From assembly GCA_023935145.1 (NCBI GenBank), contig CM043699.1, forward strand, positions 131,076,536 to 131,140,535: a stretch of DNA of 64,000 nt. Direction: 5' to 3'. Numbering within the stretch: position 1 is the first letter of the stretch; each line of letters starts with the position of its first letter. This DNA is from Bretschneidera sinensis (lineage: Eukaryota; Streptophyta; Magnoliopsida; Brassicales; Akaniaceae). The position numbers and the translations under genes were made by a program. This document shows positions 22,785 to 34,400 of this stretch, in pieces. A model generated the notes under the pieces. The model did not search any database. It had not been told where the DNA came from and saw nothing but the letters and a program-made list of their open reading frames with translations.

Positions 22785-23086
22785 TGTTAGAATTTAAGAG
22801 AGTAAAGAGATGTGAGAATTAAAAGGAGTAAAGAGATTGTACAAATGCTTACTTGAGTTCATATTATTGAGAATACAATTAAGAGTATATATAGGTTGTT
22901 AAAGGAAAAAGATATTCCTTAAAACAAGGAAGGAAACATGGTCTAAAGTAAGCCTTAAAACAAGGAAGGAAACATGGCCTAAAGTAAGCCTTAAAACAAA
23001 GATGAATATATGGCAAGTGTGGGTGAAGTGGAATAGTTAGTGACCCTAATTAAAGAAAAGAATATGGACTTTGCCATCCATTGACA
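22785..23086 (-). repeat. copia 3' LTR (left)
   Basis: 302 bases beginning TGTTAGAATTTAAG and ending CATTGACA. It contains two adjacent 36-bp units (22918-22953 and 22954-22989) starting CTTAAAACAAGG, also present twice in the other LTR. Confidence 0.95.
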
Positions 23087-23096
23087 GCCCCCCTCA
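23087..23096 (-). promoter_or_regulatory. copia polypurine tract
   Basis: On the minus strand TTGAGGGGGGC immediately precedes the LTR start TGTCAATGG. Such a purine run primes plus-strand cDNA synthesis. Confidence 0.75.
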
Positions 23097-26000
23097 AATT
23101 GATGCAGGTTGATCAATAAGCATCAATTTGCTGCTTAAGAAGCAATGTCGATGGCGAGTGAGCGCTTTGGTGAAGATATCAGCAATTTGTAGGTCAGTGG
23201 AAACATGTGAAAGAGTGATAACACAAGCTTCAAATGCTTCGCGGATAGAGTGACAGTCGACTTCAATATGCTTCGTGCGCTCATGATAGACAGGATTGGC
23301 CGTGATCTGAATAGCACTTGTATTATCAGCATGTAGAGGTGTAGGATCAGTTGCAGAAAAATCTAGCTCAGCAAGCAAACCTCGAAGCCAAATAATTTCG
23401 GAACAAGCAAGAGACATCGCCCGATACTCAGATTCTATAGATGACTTAGAAACTCTGTCTTGCTTCTTACTCTTCCATGAGATCAATGCATCACCTAAGA
23501 ACACACACCAACCAGTAATGGAGCGACGTGTATCAGCACAACCAACCCAATCAGCGTCGCTATAAGCAGTAAGTCGAGGAGAATTGCCTGCGGGAAAGAA
23601 TAAGCCACGGGCAGAAGTTCCCTAAACATAGCGTATGATCCTACGGACAGCAACCAAATGAAGGTGACGAGGGGTCTGAAGAAACTGGCTGACTTGTTAT
23701 ACTGCAAAGGAAATGTCCGGTCTAGTAATGGTGAGGTAGACAAGACTGCCCACCAACTTTCGGTATAAACTAGGATCAGCAAGTAAATCACTTTCCTCTT
23801 TGCGAAGCTTGACATTCAATTCCATGGGAGTATCAACAGAAGTGGCCTCCTGTAGGCCTGCTGTAGCCACCAGGTCACTAGCATACATATGTTGATTGAG
23901 TAAAATACCCGACGGACTACGATGCACCTCAAGACCGAGAAAATATGTAAGAGACCCAAGATCTTTCATATGAAAGGACTCGGAGAGATGGGTCTTGAGC
24001 CGGCCAAGTAAAACAGAATCGGAACCAGTAATCACAATATCATCAACATAAACTAAAAGAACAACAATACCCATGTCTGATTTTCGAAGAAACAAGGAAG
24101 TGTCATACTTGCTCTGCTTGAATGAGAATTGTAATAAATTAGTTCAAAATTTATCAAACCAAGCCCTTGGAGCTTGTTTGAGACCATAAAGGGAGCGACG
24201 AAGCTTACACACATGTGAGTTTGGAGAAGGAAACAATCCTGGGGGTGGCTTCATATAAATACACTCTTTAAGATCCCCATGAAGAAAAGCATTCTTGACA
24301 TCCATCTGATGTAGTGGCTAATCATTGGAAGCAGTAAGAGCTAGAATCATACGAACAGTGGTCATCTTAGCCACATGAGCAAAGGTTTCTTCATAATTAA
24401 CACCATATTCCTGTTTATTTCCAAGTGCAACAAGCCGAGCTTTATAACGATCCAAACTTCCATCAGATCGAACCTTGACGGAGTAAACCCATTTGCAACC
24501 CAGTGGGACTATAGTGGAAGGACAAGGTGCAATGTCCCAGGTGTGATTGGTCTCTAAAGCAGCAATTTCTTCCTGCATAGCTTGTCGCCAACAATCATGC
24601 TTGACAGCATGTGAGTAACATGTGGGAATATCAAAATTGGACAATGCAGCAGTAAGAGCAGAAGCAAACCACCCATACCTATCCGGAGGTAAAGATATTC
24701 GAGAAGAGCGACGTACCAAGTGTTCTGAAGGTGCTGCAACTGACTGGAGCATGGTAGGATCAGATATCGGTTGAGCCATCGGAAGAGACTGTGGGCGGGA
24801 GCGTCTCGTATATACAATACCTGGTTTAAAGCGAGAGCTGACTTGATGAAGATCTGAAAATTATTGCTCAAAGGAGGGGAGGACCACCGTAGAAGAAGAG
24901 GGCTCAGAGGACATAGGAAAAAAATGTTGATTTTCAAAGAAAATAATATTCTTAGAAATACGTGTACGATGTAAGGTAGGATCATAGCAAACAAATCCCT
25001 TTTGACACACATTATATCCCAAGAATGCACATCTAACAGATTGAGCAGATAATTTATGTCGCTCATGGGGAGGTAAATGGACAAAACATACACAACCAAA
25101 GATATGGAGATTATCATAACTAGGTTGTTTAGCAAATAAGCGGAAATAGGGAGACTCCATGTGTAAGATTTGGGAAGGTAAACGATTAATCAAGTGAGTA
25201 GCAGTTTTCAAAGCCTCGACCCAGAACATTGATGGAACAGATGATTCTAACAAGAGAGTACGTACCACATCAAGAAGATGACGATTTTTGCGTTCAGCTA
25301 CTCCATTTTGTTGGGGAGTAGCAGGACATGAACGTTGATGAATAATACCTTTAGAAGCCAAGAATTCCTAAAACTCAGTAGATAAATATTCACCACCAGA
25401 ATCTGTGCGTAATGTCTTAATAGTCGCAGAAAATTGATTGTCAACATACGCTAAAAATTTATTGAAAGTACGAAAAACCTCAGATTTAGAGCGAAGAAAA
25501 TAAACCCAAGTGAATCTGCTATAATCATCAATGAAAGTCACATAATATTTAAATTTTTCATGTGAACTAACGAGAGAAGGTCCCCAAACATCACTATGGA
25601 TAAGATCAAAGCAGTGAGAAGCTCTGCTAGCATGTAAAGGAAAGGGAAGAATTTTGCTTTTACCAAGTTTGCAAGAATCACACTTAAGAGATAAAGAAGA
25701 ACATTCTTCATTATCAAAAAAACCAGAGTGCAATACATGAGATAAGATCTGAGTATTGGGATGGCCTAAACTAAGATGCCACACCATACTCAGATTTGGA
25801 ACATTATTGCAAGCAAGAGACTTAATAGACGAAACTGGAGAAATTACTAGAACAGATAAAAATAGTGGAAACAAGCGCCCCACTTTAGGTCTCTTCGCGA
25901 TCAGCTCTCCCGTTACCTGGTCTTGTACAACACAACCATCACCAGAAAAGTTAACAACACAATTATTATCAACTAATTGACCAACAGAAATAAGATTCAT

Positions 26001-26249
26001 GGAAAGTTGAGGAGCAAGAAACACATCAGTGAATTTAGAAGAGGCATCTCCGACAGCAGCAATTGGTAAAGAACTGCCATTGGCAGTCTGAATGGCAGAT
26101 GGACCAACATAGGGTCGAATATGACACAGAGCGGTAGGAGTATTCGTCATGTGATTAGAGGCCCCTGAGTCTACGTACCAGAGTTTGGTAGAATTTTTAC
26201 CTTGAAACCCCATTGCAGATAATGCTGAAATTAGCATCTGTTGCACCAT
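23094..26249 (-). pseudogene. copia pol: protease, integrase, reverse transcriptase, RNase H
   Basis: Minus strand. Protease active site VDSGASNHM near 26170. Integrase zinc region WHLSLGHPN and CDSCKLGKSK, core HSDVWGP, FIDDYSRFTWV and LRTDSGGEY, then PQQNGVAERKNRHLLD. Reverse transcriptase [28 protein letters not shown], and the catalytic YVDD at 24039-24050. RNase H SKSSIESEYRAM, ADNTSAIQI and ERTKHIEVDCH, ending at 23094. Stops interrupt the frame at about 25365, 24318, 24140, 23695 and 23622, each flanked by normal coding sequence, so these are point lesions. Confidence 0.9.
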
Positions 26250-26366
26250 TTTGGGTGTACAATAATTCGCTGCAGGAGGTCCCAGAACTGGAGAGGCACT
26301 GGAAGAAGAGCCAGGAGCTGCGGAGGGTACAATAACAGAAGTCTGAAATGCTTGAGCCTGACGATT

Positions 26367-27185
26367 CTATGGGCGGAGATGACATTCTTTGATGATGTGA
26401 CCATTCTTCTTACAATAAGAGCAGTATTTCTTGGGACAATTGGCAGCAATATGCCCATATTCCTTACAGCAAAAACACTGCAAGTTTTTAGAATGCATAG
26501 GCGGTCTGCGTCCTTGGGCAGCATAAGCAACAGTTCCTGGACTACCATAAGATTGCTCCAGAGTGGCTTGAGTACTAAGACGTTGTTCTTCACGAAGTAA
26601 CTCACCAAAACAAACATCAAGAGAATGAACAAGAGATCTATTCAGCAGAGAGGAGCGAATAGATTCATATTCCGGGCGTAGTTTCATAAGAAATTGATCA
26701 CGCCATCTAGTCTCGTGGAGTTGCTGAATAGTCGAAAGAGTGGCAACAGGAACAACCGCTGTAACAAGATCAATATAGTCAGTCCAAAGAATCAGAAAGG
26801 CCGAGTAATAGTCTTGGATGGAAAGACTGCCATGTTGAAAGGTGGCAATTGCATGCTCTAACTGAAAGCGATAAGCATCATTATCTTGATGATAAACCTT
26901 CTTCAGATAAGTCCACATGGATTGAGCAGAGCGATGAGTACGCAAGTTGGTGACAATATGTGGCTCCACCGAACCAAGAAGCCAAGACATGATCCGAGCA
27001 TCAAGCACAGTCCAAGAAGGAGAAGACCTAACATCCTTCGATTGGTCTGTATTGGATGTTTGTGCGACATCCGTGCTATTGATATGGCCCCAAAGTTCTT
27101 TTCCCTTGAGGAAAATTTCAAACTGAAAAGCCCATGTAGAGTAATTTTTGCCCGTAAATTTGACACACACAGGTGCAGAGTCCAT
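26367..27185 (-). pseudogene. copia gag
   Basis: Start codon at 27185 gives MDSAPVCVKFTGKNYSTW, the typical copia-like N-terminal domain, followed by the UBN2-type gag core and two CCHC zinc knuckles (CFCCKEYGHIAANC and CSYCKKNGHIIKEC). The frame is open over about 270 codons and ends near 26367, just before the protease region, which sits in another frame. Confidence 0.88.
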
Positions 27186-27523
27186 TGCAAATAAGTGCAA
27201 AAAAAAATAGCCCGACCAAAAAAAATGCCGAAACCACCCAAAGCAGAAAAAAAACAAACTGCCAAAGAGATCTGAGAACAAAAAAACACCAAGAAATCTG
27301 AGACCCAAAGCTACAAAACACCTCTCTGAAAATAGAGGATGCTGTGAATGCCGAAACTGCTCAAACCAAAAAAATAGGAGGTGCCGACAACACCAACCCA
27401 AACAGAGAAGACTGAAAAACAACAAAAAAAACTTTCACTTCGGGTTCACCGACAACAACACAGAACACGCTGAAACACAAAACCGAGAAAAATTACAAAC
27501 GAGAGAAGAACCTAAGCAACTGG

Positions 27524-27534
27524 CTCTGATACCA
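27524..27534 (-). promoter_or_regulatory. copia primer-binding site (initiator tRNA-Met)
   Basis: On the minus strand TGGTATCAGAG directly follows the end of the right LTR. This is the complement of the 3' end of plant initiator tRNA-Met and is the standard primer of plant copia elements. Confidence 0.9.
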
Positions 27535-27836
27535 TGTTAGAATTTAAGAGAGTAAAGAGATGTGAGAATTGAAGAGAGTAAAGAGATTGTACAAATGCTT
27601 ACTTGAGTTCATATTATTGAGAATACAATTAAGAGTATATATGGGTTGTTAAAGGAAAAAGACATTCCTTAAAACAAGGAAGGAAACATGGCCTAAAGTA
27701 AGCCTTAAAACAAGGAAGGAAACATGGCCTAAAGTAAGCCTTAAAACAATGATGAATATATGGCAAGTGTGGGTGAAGTGGAATAGTTAGTGACCCTAAT
27801 TAAAGAAAAGAATATGGACAAGTCCATCCATTGACA
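27535..27836 (-). repeat. copia 5' LTR (right)
   Basis: 302 bases, the partner of 22785-23086. A TATA-like ATATATAC on the minus strand (27635-27642) would lie in U3. It contains the same doubled 36-bp unit. Confidence 0.95.
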
Positions 27837-28843
27837 ACAAAATCATGTCTTAAAGTCATTTTCATTCGGAAAAAAAAAGTCATGCTCCAATGAACCATTG
27901 CCCATTGGCCTTCAAGCAGAACCGTTCTCATGGTCCAAGTAAAAAACAAGAAGGAAAGAAAAATTTGGGAGTTAATTAGAACCGTTCATTGTCTCCTCCT
28001 TTTCAATGGGGAGGACCATTAACTTTTCTCCTACCCCTCACTCCCTTTCCCATAAGGACAGAAACAATATAAAGACAAAAGAAGAAGAAGATAGTAACAC
28101 TGTATCAGCACATTAACTCTTAATTTGCCAATTTTGTTTTTGTTAACAGGTTTCTAGGCCAGCCCTATTCAAAAAATCAATGAGGAAGTTCAATGTAGCA
28201 TGGTGGGCTTACTCACATCCTCTAACACTTCTAGCATTGGCTTCAGCAGAATATGCACAGGAGGTGAAGGGTAATATAGCACATGGGATAATGCTTGTTT
28301 TATCAGCACTCTCGATTCTAGTATCAGTTATACTAATGGTCTTCACTGCACTCAATACTAATATGCTTCTATCTGATATTGATCCTGTCCTAAATCCTAC
28401 CAATACTAATTTTGCAACCAAGTGATCAATAGTCAATACTAATAGCTTGTGGATACTCATGATGTAGATGTATTATGTAAAACTCATAATTTTAGAAAGA
28501 GAGAGTGAAAACATAAGCAGCTAATGTGAAATAGTATGGCTGTTCTAATTTAACGTATGTCATGTAATTATGATTTAGCAATATATTGGTCAAGGTACTA
28601 GAATGTACTAAATTCCTTGAATCAATACATACCAAGTATTCTCATCTTTTTTCTCTCTCCCTCATTCGTTCCATCTTTCCTCACTGTTCTCCATCCCTTC
28701 TCTGCAGTACAATGCTCATCAATTCAATAATTCATGTACTAAAAATATTACTCATCAGTTTATCATACCATGTGATACTTTCAAAGCATTGAATAATTAT
28801 TCTGACAAATTTGATCCTACGCACTGTCTCTCTCTCTCTCTCC

Positions 28844-29174
28844 CTCTCTTGCTAATGGAAATTCATTACTAGAATGCAAGAAACAAAGCACACTATTCCT
28901 TTCCTCAACGGACAGAACTCTAGGAAGAGAAGAGATGAGGATATATATTACAGACTCAAAAAGTGAGTTATAAGAGTCCCACTTGGCTAAGTTGTGAGCT
29001 GCATAATTGCTCTCTCGCTAATGGCAATACATTACTAGAACATGAGAAACAAAGCAAACTATTCCTTTCCTCAACGGACAGAACTAGCTAGGAAGAGCAG
29101 AGATGAGGATATATATTAGACTCAAAAAGTGAGTTATAAGAGTCCCACTTGGCTAAGTTGTGAGTTGCATGATT
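28844..29174. repeat. tandem duplication, about 166 bp unit
   Basis: Copy one 28844-29009 and copy two 29010-29174. Both contain CTAATGG, then CATTACTAGAA, then CCTTTCCTCAACGGACAGAA, then GATGAGGATATATATTA, and end TGGCTAAGTTGTGAG. Differences are few (about 10). Confidence 0.9.
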
Positions 29175-30205
29175 AAGTAGCCTAGCAAATTTACGAACAC
29201 ACCAGCTTTGGTGTGTTTTAAACAGAGACTCTTCATGCCAGCAATGAACTTTACAATGTGGCTCAGAGTTTGCATCTCTTAAGAGGGGTTGACGACCTTG
29301 ATGTAATTCCAAACAACAAAAAAATGCAATATATATCACTTTCTGGAAGCCAAATACACCTATCTAAATAATTTACAATTATGAGCCAGAAAGTATATAA
29401 TACGTAAAGTTAGAACTTAGTGAATAAGAAGTTCATGCCTGAAAAAAAAAAAGATCAAAGCACAATTTCCTATTAAATTGGTTTTAGCCATCCACTAATT
29501 AAAAGGAACGTAGATGTTTAACAAAGAAGTCAAATGCAAGCACATCAATAAATCAATAAATGATATTGCCTTGAGTATTTTATTGCTAGCTGACTGAATG
29601 GTGGGGCTAAATTTTGGCTCAAGAACTCTAGAAGATTGAAAAAGTAAATATAAACTATTCTTTAGTTGCTTATCTTTTTCTTTCTTTTTTTATAAGTGCT
29701 CTAGTTGCTTATTATATTGTTCCAACCGGTCAATAGTTCATGTTGGCAGGGTCCAAGATGTAACCTCCATAAATTGCATGCAGACAATCAAATGTATCAC
29801 TCAACAGATCCCCATACCAGAAATCATTCATTCTATAAAATTGATGTGGATATTATCCCTAAAATATCTATAGAGAAGAAAATTTTGGGGGAGGTAGATG
29901 TGAGGATTTCTTCCTATATGATATATCCTATTCTCTATCACTATCTTTATGATCATTTGTGTTGTTTAAAACATGTTAATTTGCTAGAAGAATTCTGTCA
30001 AATATACATACACATACTTAGTCATGTCACCAAATATAAAAGCATCACATTTTTTACTTAACATTTCCTTGTAGGAAAGCGGTTAACATAATTAACAGAA
30101 ACTAATATTAAAAATTTGAATAAATACAAAAAACAGTGGAAAAATACAGCAAAAAAGAAAAAGGTGAAGACGAAGATTAATCATTGTGCAGTTAAATTAT
30201 TAATC

Positions 30206-30229
30206 GGGGGGGGGGGGGGGGGGGGGGGG
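30206..30229 (+). repeat. 24-base run of G
   Basis: An uninterrupted G24 tract followed by TGAGGGGAGGG. Rare in plant DNA and strongly quadruplex-forming, though long homopolymers are also places where base calling is unreliable. Confidence 0.8.
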
Positions 30230-31438
30230 TGAGGGGAGGGTACATCTTGCAAAAAAAAAAATCACCTGTGTGCTTGTTCCCTGAAAGCAGAACAACAATG
30301 AGCAGATATTCCTTTCTGCATCCCAGCGTGATCCAAATTAAAAGTCAGATGTATGCACCCTTTCATGTATGACTTAGCTTATATGAGCAGGAGAACAAAC
30401 CGCATAAGATATGGATCCTTGCTACATGATCTCTGTGCCCACTGGATCAACAGAAAAATGAATTGGAAGTGTTTTCCTGGTGATCAGTTGAAATTTAGAC
30501 CTCCACATCTGATTTTTGCAAAATCAAAGACGATTCATAATCATTCCATCTAACAACTTCATCAAAATAGAATAGTTTAATAAGATAAAGAAGATATTTA
30601 TTTCTTCAATTTCATCCCTTCAAAAGTTGTACATGTTTCCAAAGAAATGCATATTAACTTTGATCTAGACCAATGAAGCACAGACACAGACATTTCCCAT
30701 CAGTTTAAGGTTTTGGATAATTGCTCACCAACTATCCTTTGACATGGGTTTAGAGCAGAAGTCTTGTGTTTGAATCCTAGGAAACTCTTTCCTTCACACA
30801 TCCTTCACTCGGTTCCTTAGGGAGCATCCCTTCCCTCCACCCCCGCTCTTCATAGTATACTTCACTTAGTGTCTTGCCCACACTTGGGTCTTTCTACTAA
30901 AACTATTAATCCTTGTTCAGTTTGCACCACCGTTCTACACTTACATACATGTAAAGAAGATTCACAAGTAAGGGGGTGTCTTAGAGCTAGATGAGATAGT
31001 CGAGCTCTTTCTCATCAGCTTAAACTTTTATAATAATTAGTCACCACCAATCTTTCAACACAAAGCATGTATAACACGTGTCGTGGTTGAAACGTGTCAG
31101 ACACAAGACACTCACTATTCAAGCATATCCATGCTTCATAGATTGGGACTAACACGAACTAGGAACATATAATAGAATTCAACTAGCGGATAATCATTAA
31201 TAGAAAGTGGTAAGAAATCAATAACTCTATAATTTGAAAAATTAGAAAGATTGATTTCCGAGATAAGAACAACATCCATAACCATTTCTCAACCTGGCAG
31301 AAAATCATATTTTTTCACCCAAAGTTCTGCACCATGTATAAGGTAGTGGAGGATGCCCAAAAGCATAAACAGGTAAGAACAAACTCGTAAACGTGCCAGA
31401 TATGACAATATGCCACATTAATGGGTCAAGCTTCTTAC

Positions 31439-34400
31439 ATCTTTGTACTCTGAGCTACCCACAAATATCTCAAAGGCCTCAACTGCATAATGTACCAGTA
31501 AATTGCAGTCAAGAAAATGGAAGTGCAAAATAACCAGATGTTACAAAACATGAAAGAGAACCCACGTGATCGGAATCGTATTACTACTGCATGTGTATAC
31601 TCCTCACTGCTAATATTAAAATTTGAACCTGGAAATAGAAACCATAGTAACGAGAATAAGTATTCAATTACTCCCTCATAAGATGAGTAAATTCTTCAAG
31701 TTGGTCCAAAGCAGTTAGTTCTTTTTATAAATGCAGTGGAATAAGCATGATCTGTAACTTGAAGACAACTTAAACTGACATTCTAATTTGCTAGTCGAAG
31801 ACTCGATTTCTCACAGAGGATCACCAATAGCATATGAACTAATGACAAGAAAATCAAAATTTGCCTAGTTCATTTCAAACACACCTTGAGTAGATTGGAC
31901 AATTAGGGATGGAAATTCTGAGGTCAGCTTCTCAAAAGATGCCAATGCATCTTCTACAGGTCCACCAAATGCACTCTCAATAAATGCAATCAGAAGTACA
32001 AACTCTTCGCCATAGTTGAACTCCTATCACCAGAAGTAATTTAACTTATTTCGGCAATCTCCAGCAGAAGTAAAAGGACTTGGCAACATAAGCATTTAGA
32101 GTAAAATAGAAGGAAAAATGACTTTAAATGGGTTTGGTGGGCTACTGAAAGAATTCTCTATTCCCAAACATCAAATGATTTTTCTGCATTCACATGACTA
32201 GCACTCATTTACAGGGGATGCTAAACCAGCATACAAAAGAAAAATAACTAAAAGGAACAAATAGTTTCCACTTCAGTTAAGAAAATAAAAAAAGATTATA
32301 GAAAAACAATTAATGAGAACTTCATAATTGCTAATATGTTTTTTCTAACCTCGCCTTTACGAAAAATCGGAAGGATATCATCTTCAACTTCTGATTCGTA
32401 ATCCACATTAATTAAACCCTGTTATATGCAGTACATACGAGTCTAATAAGCAGAACATTTCTAAAACAAGGAAAATAGAGGTGAAGAGCTATTGAGTGTT
32501 GGTGTTTACATGTCAGGGCATACATGGCAGTAAGGCATTACATGCTCCTCGAGAACTTTAAGGTAGAAAGGGTTCACATAGAATTTCACAAGGTCTTCCT
32601 TCCTTTGGAATCGCATGTAGACAGCATGAGTATAATTTTCAACATTTGGACCAGTGACGCTCCCTATAAGAGTAAATAGGACATCTATATCAAACAGGAC
32701 GGTTCAAAAGATACCTGATCAATAAAGGATGGTTCAAGAGATGCATGTGGTTACCCAGGCATAGCCATCACTAGACTACATGCATAATTAAAAGGCTTGA
32801 GTATAAGAGTGCATATCTAACAACAGTAACACTAACAATATGAATTTAGCATTTAATATCCAGTACACTTGGGCTATTTTAGGCAACAAATATGATTTGC
32901 AATTTCGGGTTCTGCATGAAAGGAATTCACTAATTAATAATCTTCAACCTTTCTCAGGTAAGCCAATAATCTTGGACTTATTAATGTAGTAACCCAGATG
33001 GGAAGAAGGTATATGAACAATCATGTGCGATTTCCTACCAACTAAAACACGGATCACATATTTAATTTTGGACTTATTAATGTAGTAACCCAGAAGGGAA
33101 GAAGGATGAACAATCACATAAATATTACCTAACACAGATAATCAAGAACAAATGAAATGAAAAATATCTGTTTTAACCACTTTGCAGCAAAGTGATGGTC
33201 AAACACTGTAAGCCAGAGATCCAGTCAACAGGCTACTAATACCACCTGAATGCACAGTTTAATTGGGTGATCAAAAAATAGAAACTCACCCAAAGATATT
33301 GCAACTATGCCTCTCATTTGATATTGGGATGTATAAAGAAAATCCAGCATATCCTTCTCTTCCTCATCAGATAAATCTTTCTTTGCTTTAAGCAAAAATA
33401 TGTGTTCAACCACTTTTCTGTGATAAATGGTAACAGCCAATTCATAAGTACAGAACAATCTAATCGACTATACTCAAATAAAAAGGGTGTGTATGTCAGT
33501 TCACATTAATATGTAACTTATGGCTTAGGACACCGATTAAAATTCAAGAGTAGGCTTTGATGCCACTATATGTCTATAATGACTCGACCTCGAGTTTGGG
33601 ACAATATTGTCTGCTTTGACACACCAGGCCTCACGATTTTAAAACGCATTATACAAATGGAGGTAACAATCACTTATAAATAGCTCGTTCACTCCCTCTC
33701 TAGCTAATGTGGGATACTAAGACTTGACCCATCTTTGGGGCGTTACAAAAATAGCCGTAAAGTCAATCCTACGGATAATCAAGTTCATCACAGTTAACAA
33801 CTGACAAGGGCTGTCAGATGACATTATGCAGTAAACAAGTATGGCAGCACCCAAAAGGTGCTAATACAGGTTCAGAAGCATATCTATTTCTAGCTAAGAA
33901 TTTCCATATAATCAAATTTACATAGTTATGTTCCAAAAAAGAAAAATCTACATCTTGAAATTCAAACCGGCACTTTGACTTTGCTATGATTCCACTCTCA
34001 TTTTGCAATCTACGGATTAAAGCTTGGCAAGTACAAGTGAACACTTACCAAAGTAAGCCAGACCCCCTTTTCCTTTCCTTTCTTTTTGTCTAGTTTTCTA
34101 CTTGCCATGAGAAGTAAATAAATTATTAATAAAATATGAGAAAATATTATCACTTAAACAATGGGAATATTGATGGTCGATCGGTTTTAACATTGAATTA
34201 AAGCACTAGACAAGTCACACCCAAGTCCAACCTACAATTTATCATTCTGATAATGAAAATGTCACCAACAATTGACATTTGGCTGGTATCATGCCCCAAA
34301 ACCGGTAATACCAATGCAATACTTCTAAGCACTGAAAACCTACTCTTCAGCACAACAATAATGTCCGTTAAGAATTCCACCAAAACCCACCAATATCAGA

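Larger units (their letters stand above)
22785..27836 (-). mobile_element. Ty1/copia retrotransposon, structurally complete
   Basis: A 5052-base element in the minus orientation inside the anion-channel intron. Both LTRs are 302 bases, the flanks are a perfect 5-bp duplication ACAAA (22780-22784 and 27837-27841), the primer-binding site matches initiator tRNA-Met, and a purine tract precedes the left LTR. The coding region has the copia order gag, protease, integrase, RT, RNase H. At least five single stop codons interrupt pol (near 25365, 24318, 24140, 23695 and 23622), so it can no longer move on its own. By eye the LTRs differ at about 11 of 302 sites, which suggests a fairly recent insertion. 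Confidence 0.96.
21644..28425 (+). pseudogene. SLAC1-homologue (SLAH1/4-like) S-type anion channel, disrupted
   Basis: Coding blocks 21644-22526 and 28150-28425 encode a plasma-membrane slow anion channel of the TDT/SLAC1 family. Motifs: FHAGYFRISLSLCS, VGVNYLFASWISWLLLLQ, VVVLDVKIYGQWFTKGKKF, NPTSQLSMIGNLVGAQAAA, MAHYLVLFVTLYQRL, then VSRPALFKKSMRKFNVAWWA and the C-terminal membrane helices. Exon 2 ends at GTAATG (22527) and exon 3 starts after TTAACAG (28149) in the same phase. Lesions: stop codons and a frame change in the N-terminus at 21744-21771, a frame change near 22120, and a two-base loss near 22215 (CTATCGAGTGGC). The last exon is clean. A full copia element sits in the intron, which alone need not kill the gene; the frame changes do, unless they are sequence errors. 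Confidence 0.83.
28426..31438. other. intergenic DNA between channel remnant and Dabb gene
   Basis: No gene with recognisable similarity. Contents: a CT run at 28827-28848, a 165-bp tandem duplication (28844-29174), a 24-base G run (30206-30229) and, near 30690-30790 and 31000-31060, two related short repeats (CATCAG-TTAA, then CACCAA). An open frame of 118 codons at 29705-30061 is unlike any family I know. Confidence 0.5.

Noticed and set aside
24554..25135. 193-codon minus-strand frame over copia integrase
   Set aside because: Out-of-frame shadow of the integrase and RT coding sequence, hydrophobic by composition only.
26241..26600. Plus-strand frame over copia gag
   Set aside because: Antisense to the two zinc knuckles on the minus strand.
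29705..30061. A 118-codon open frame with a fairly even composition
   Set aside because: No recognised domain, no clear splice or promoter context, and AT-rich DNA yields such frames by chance.
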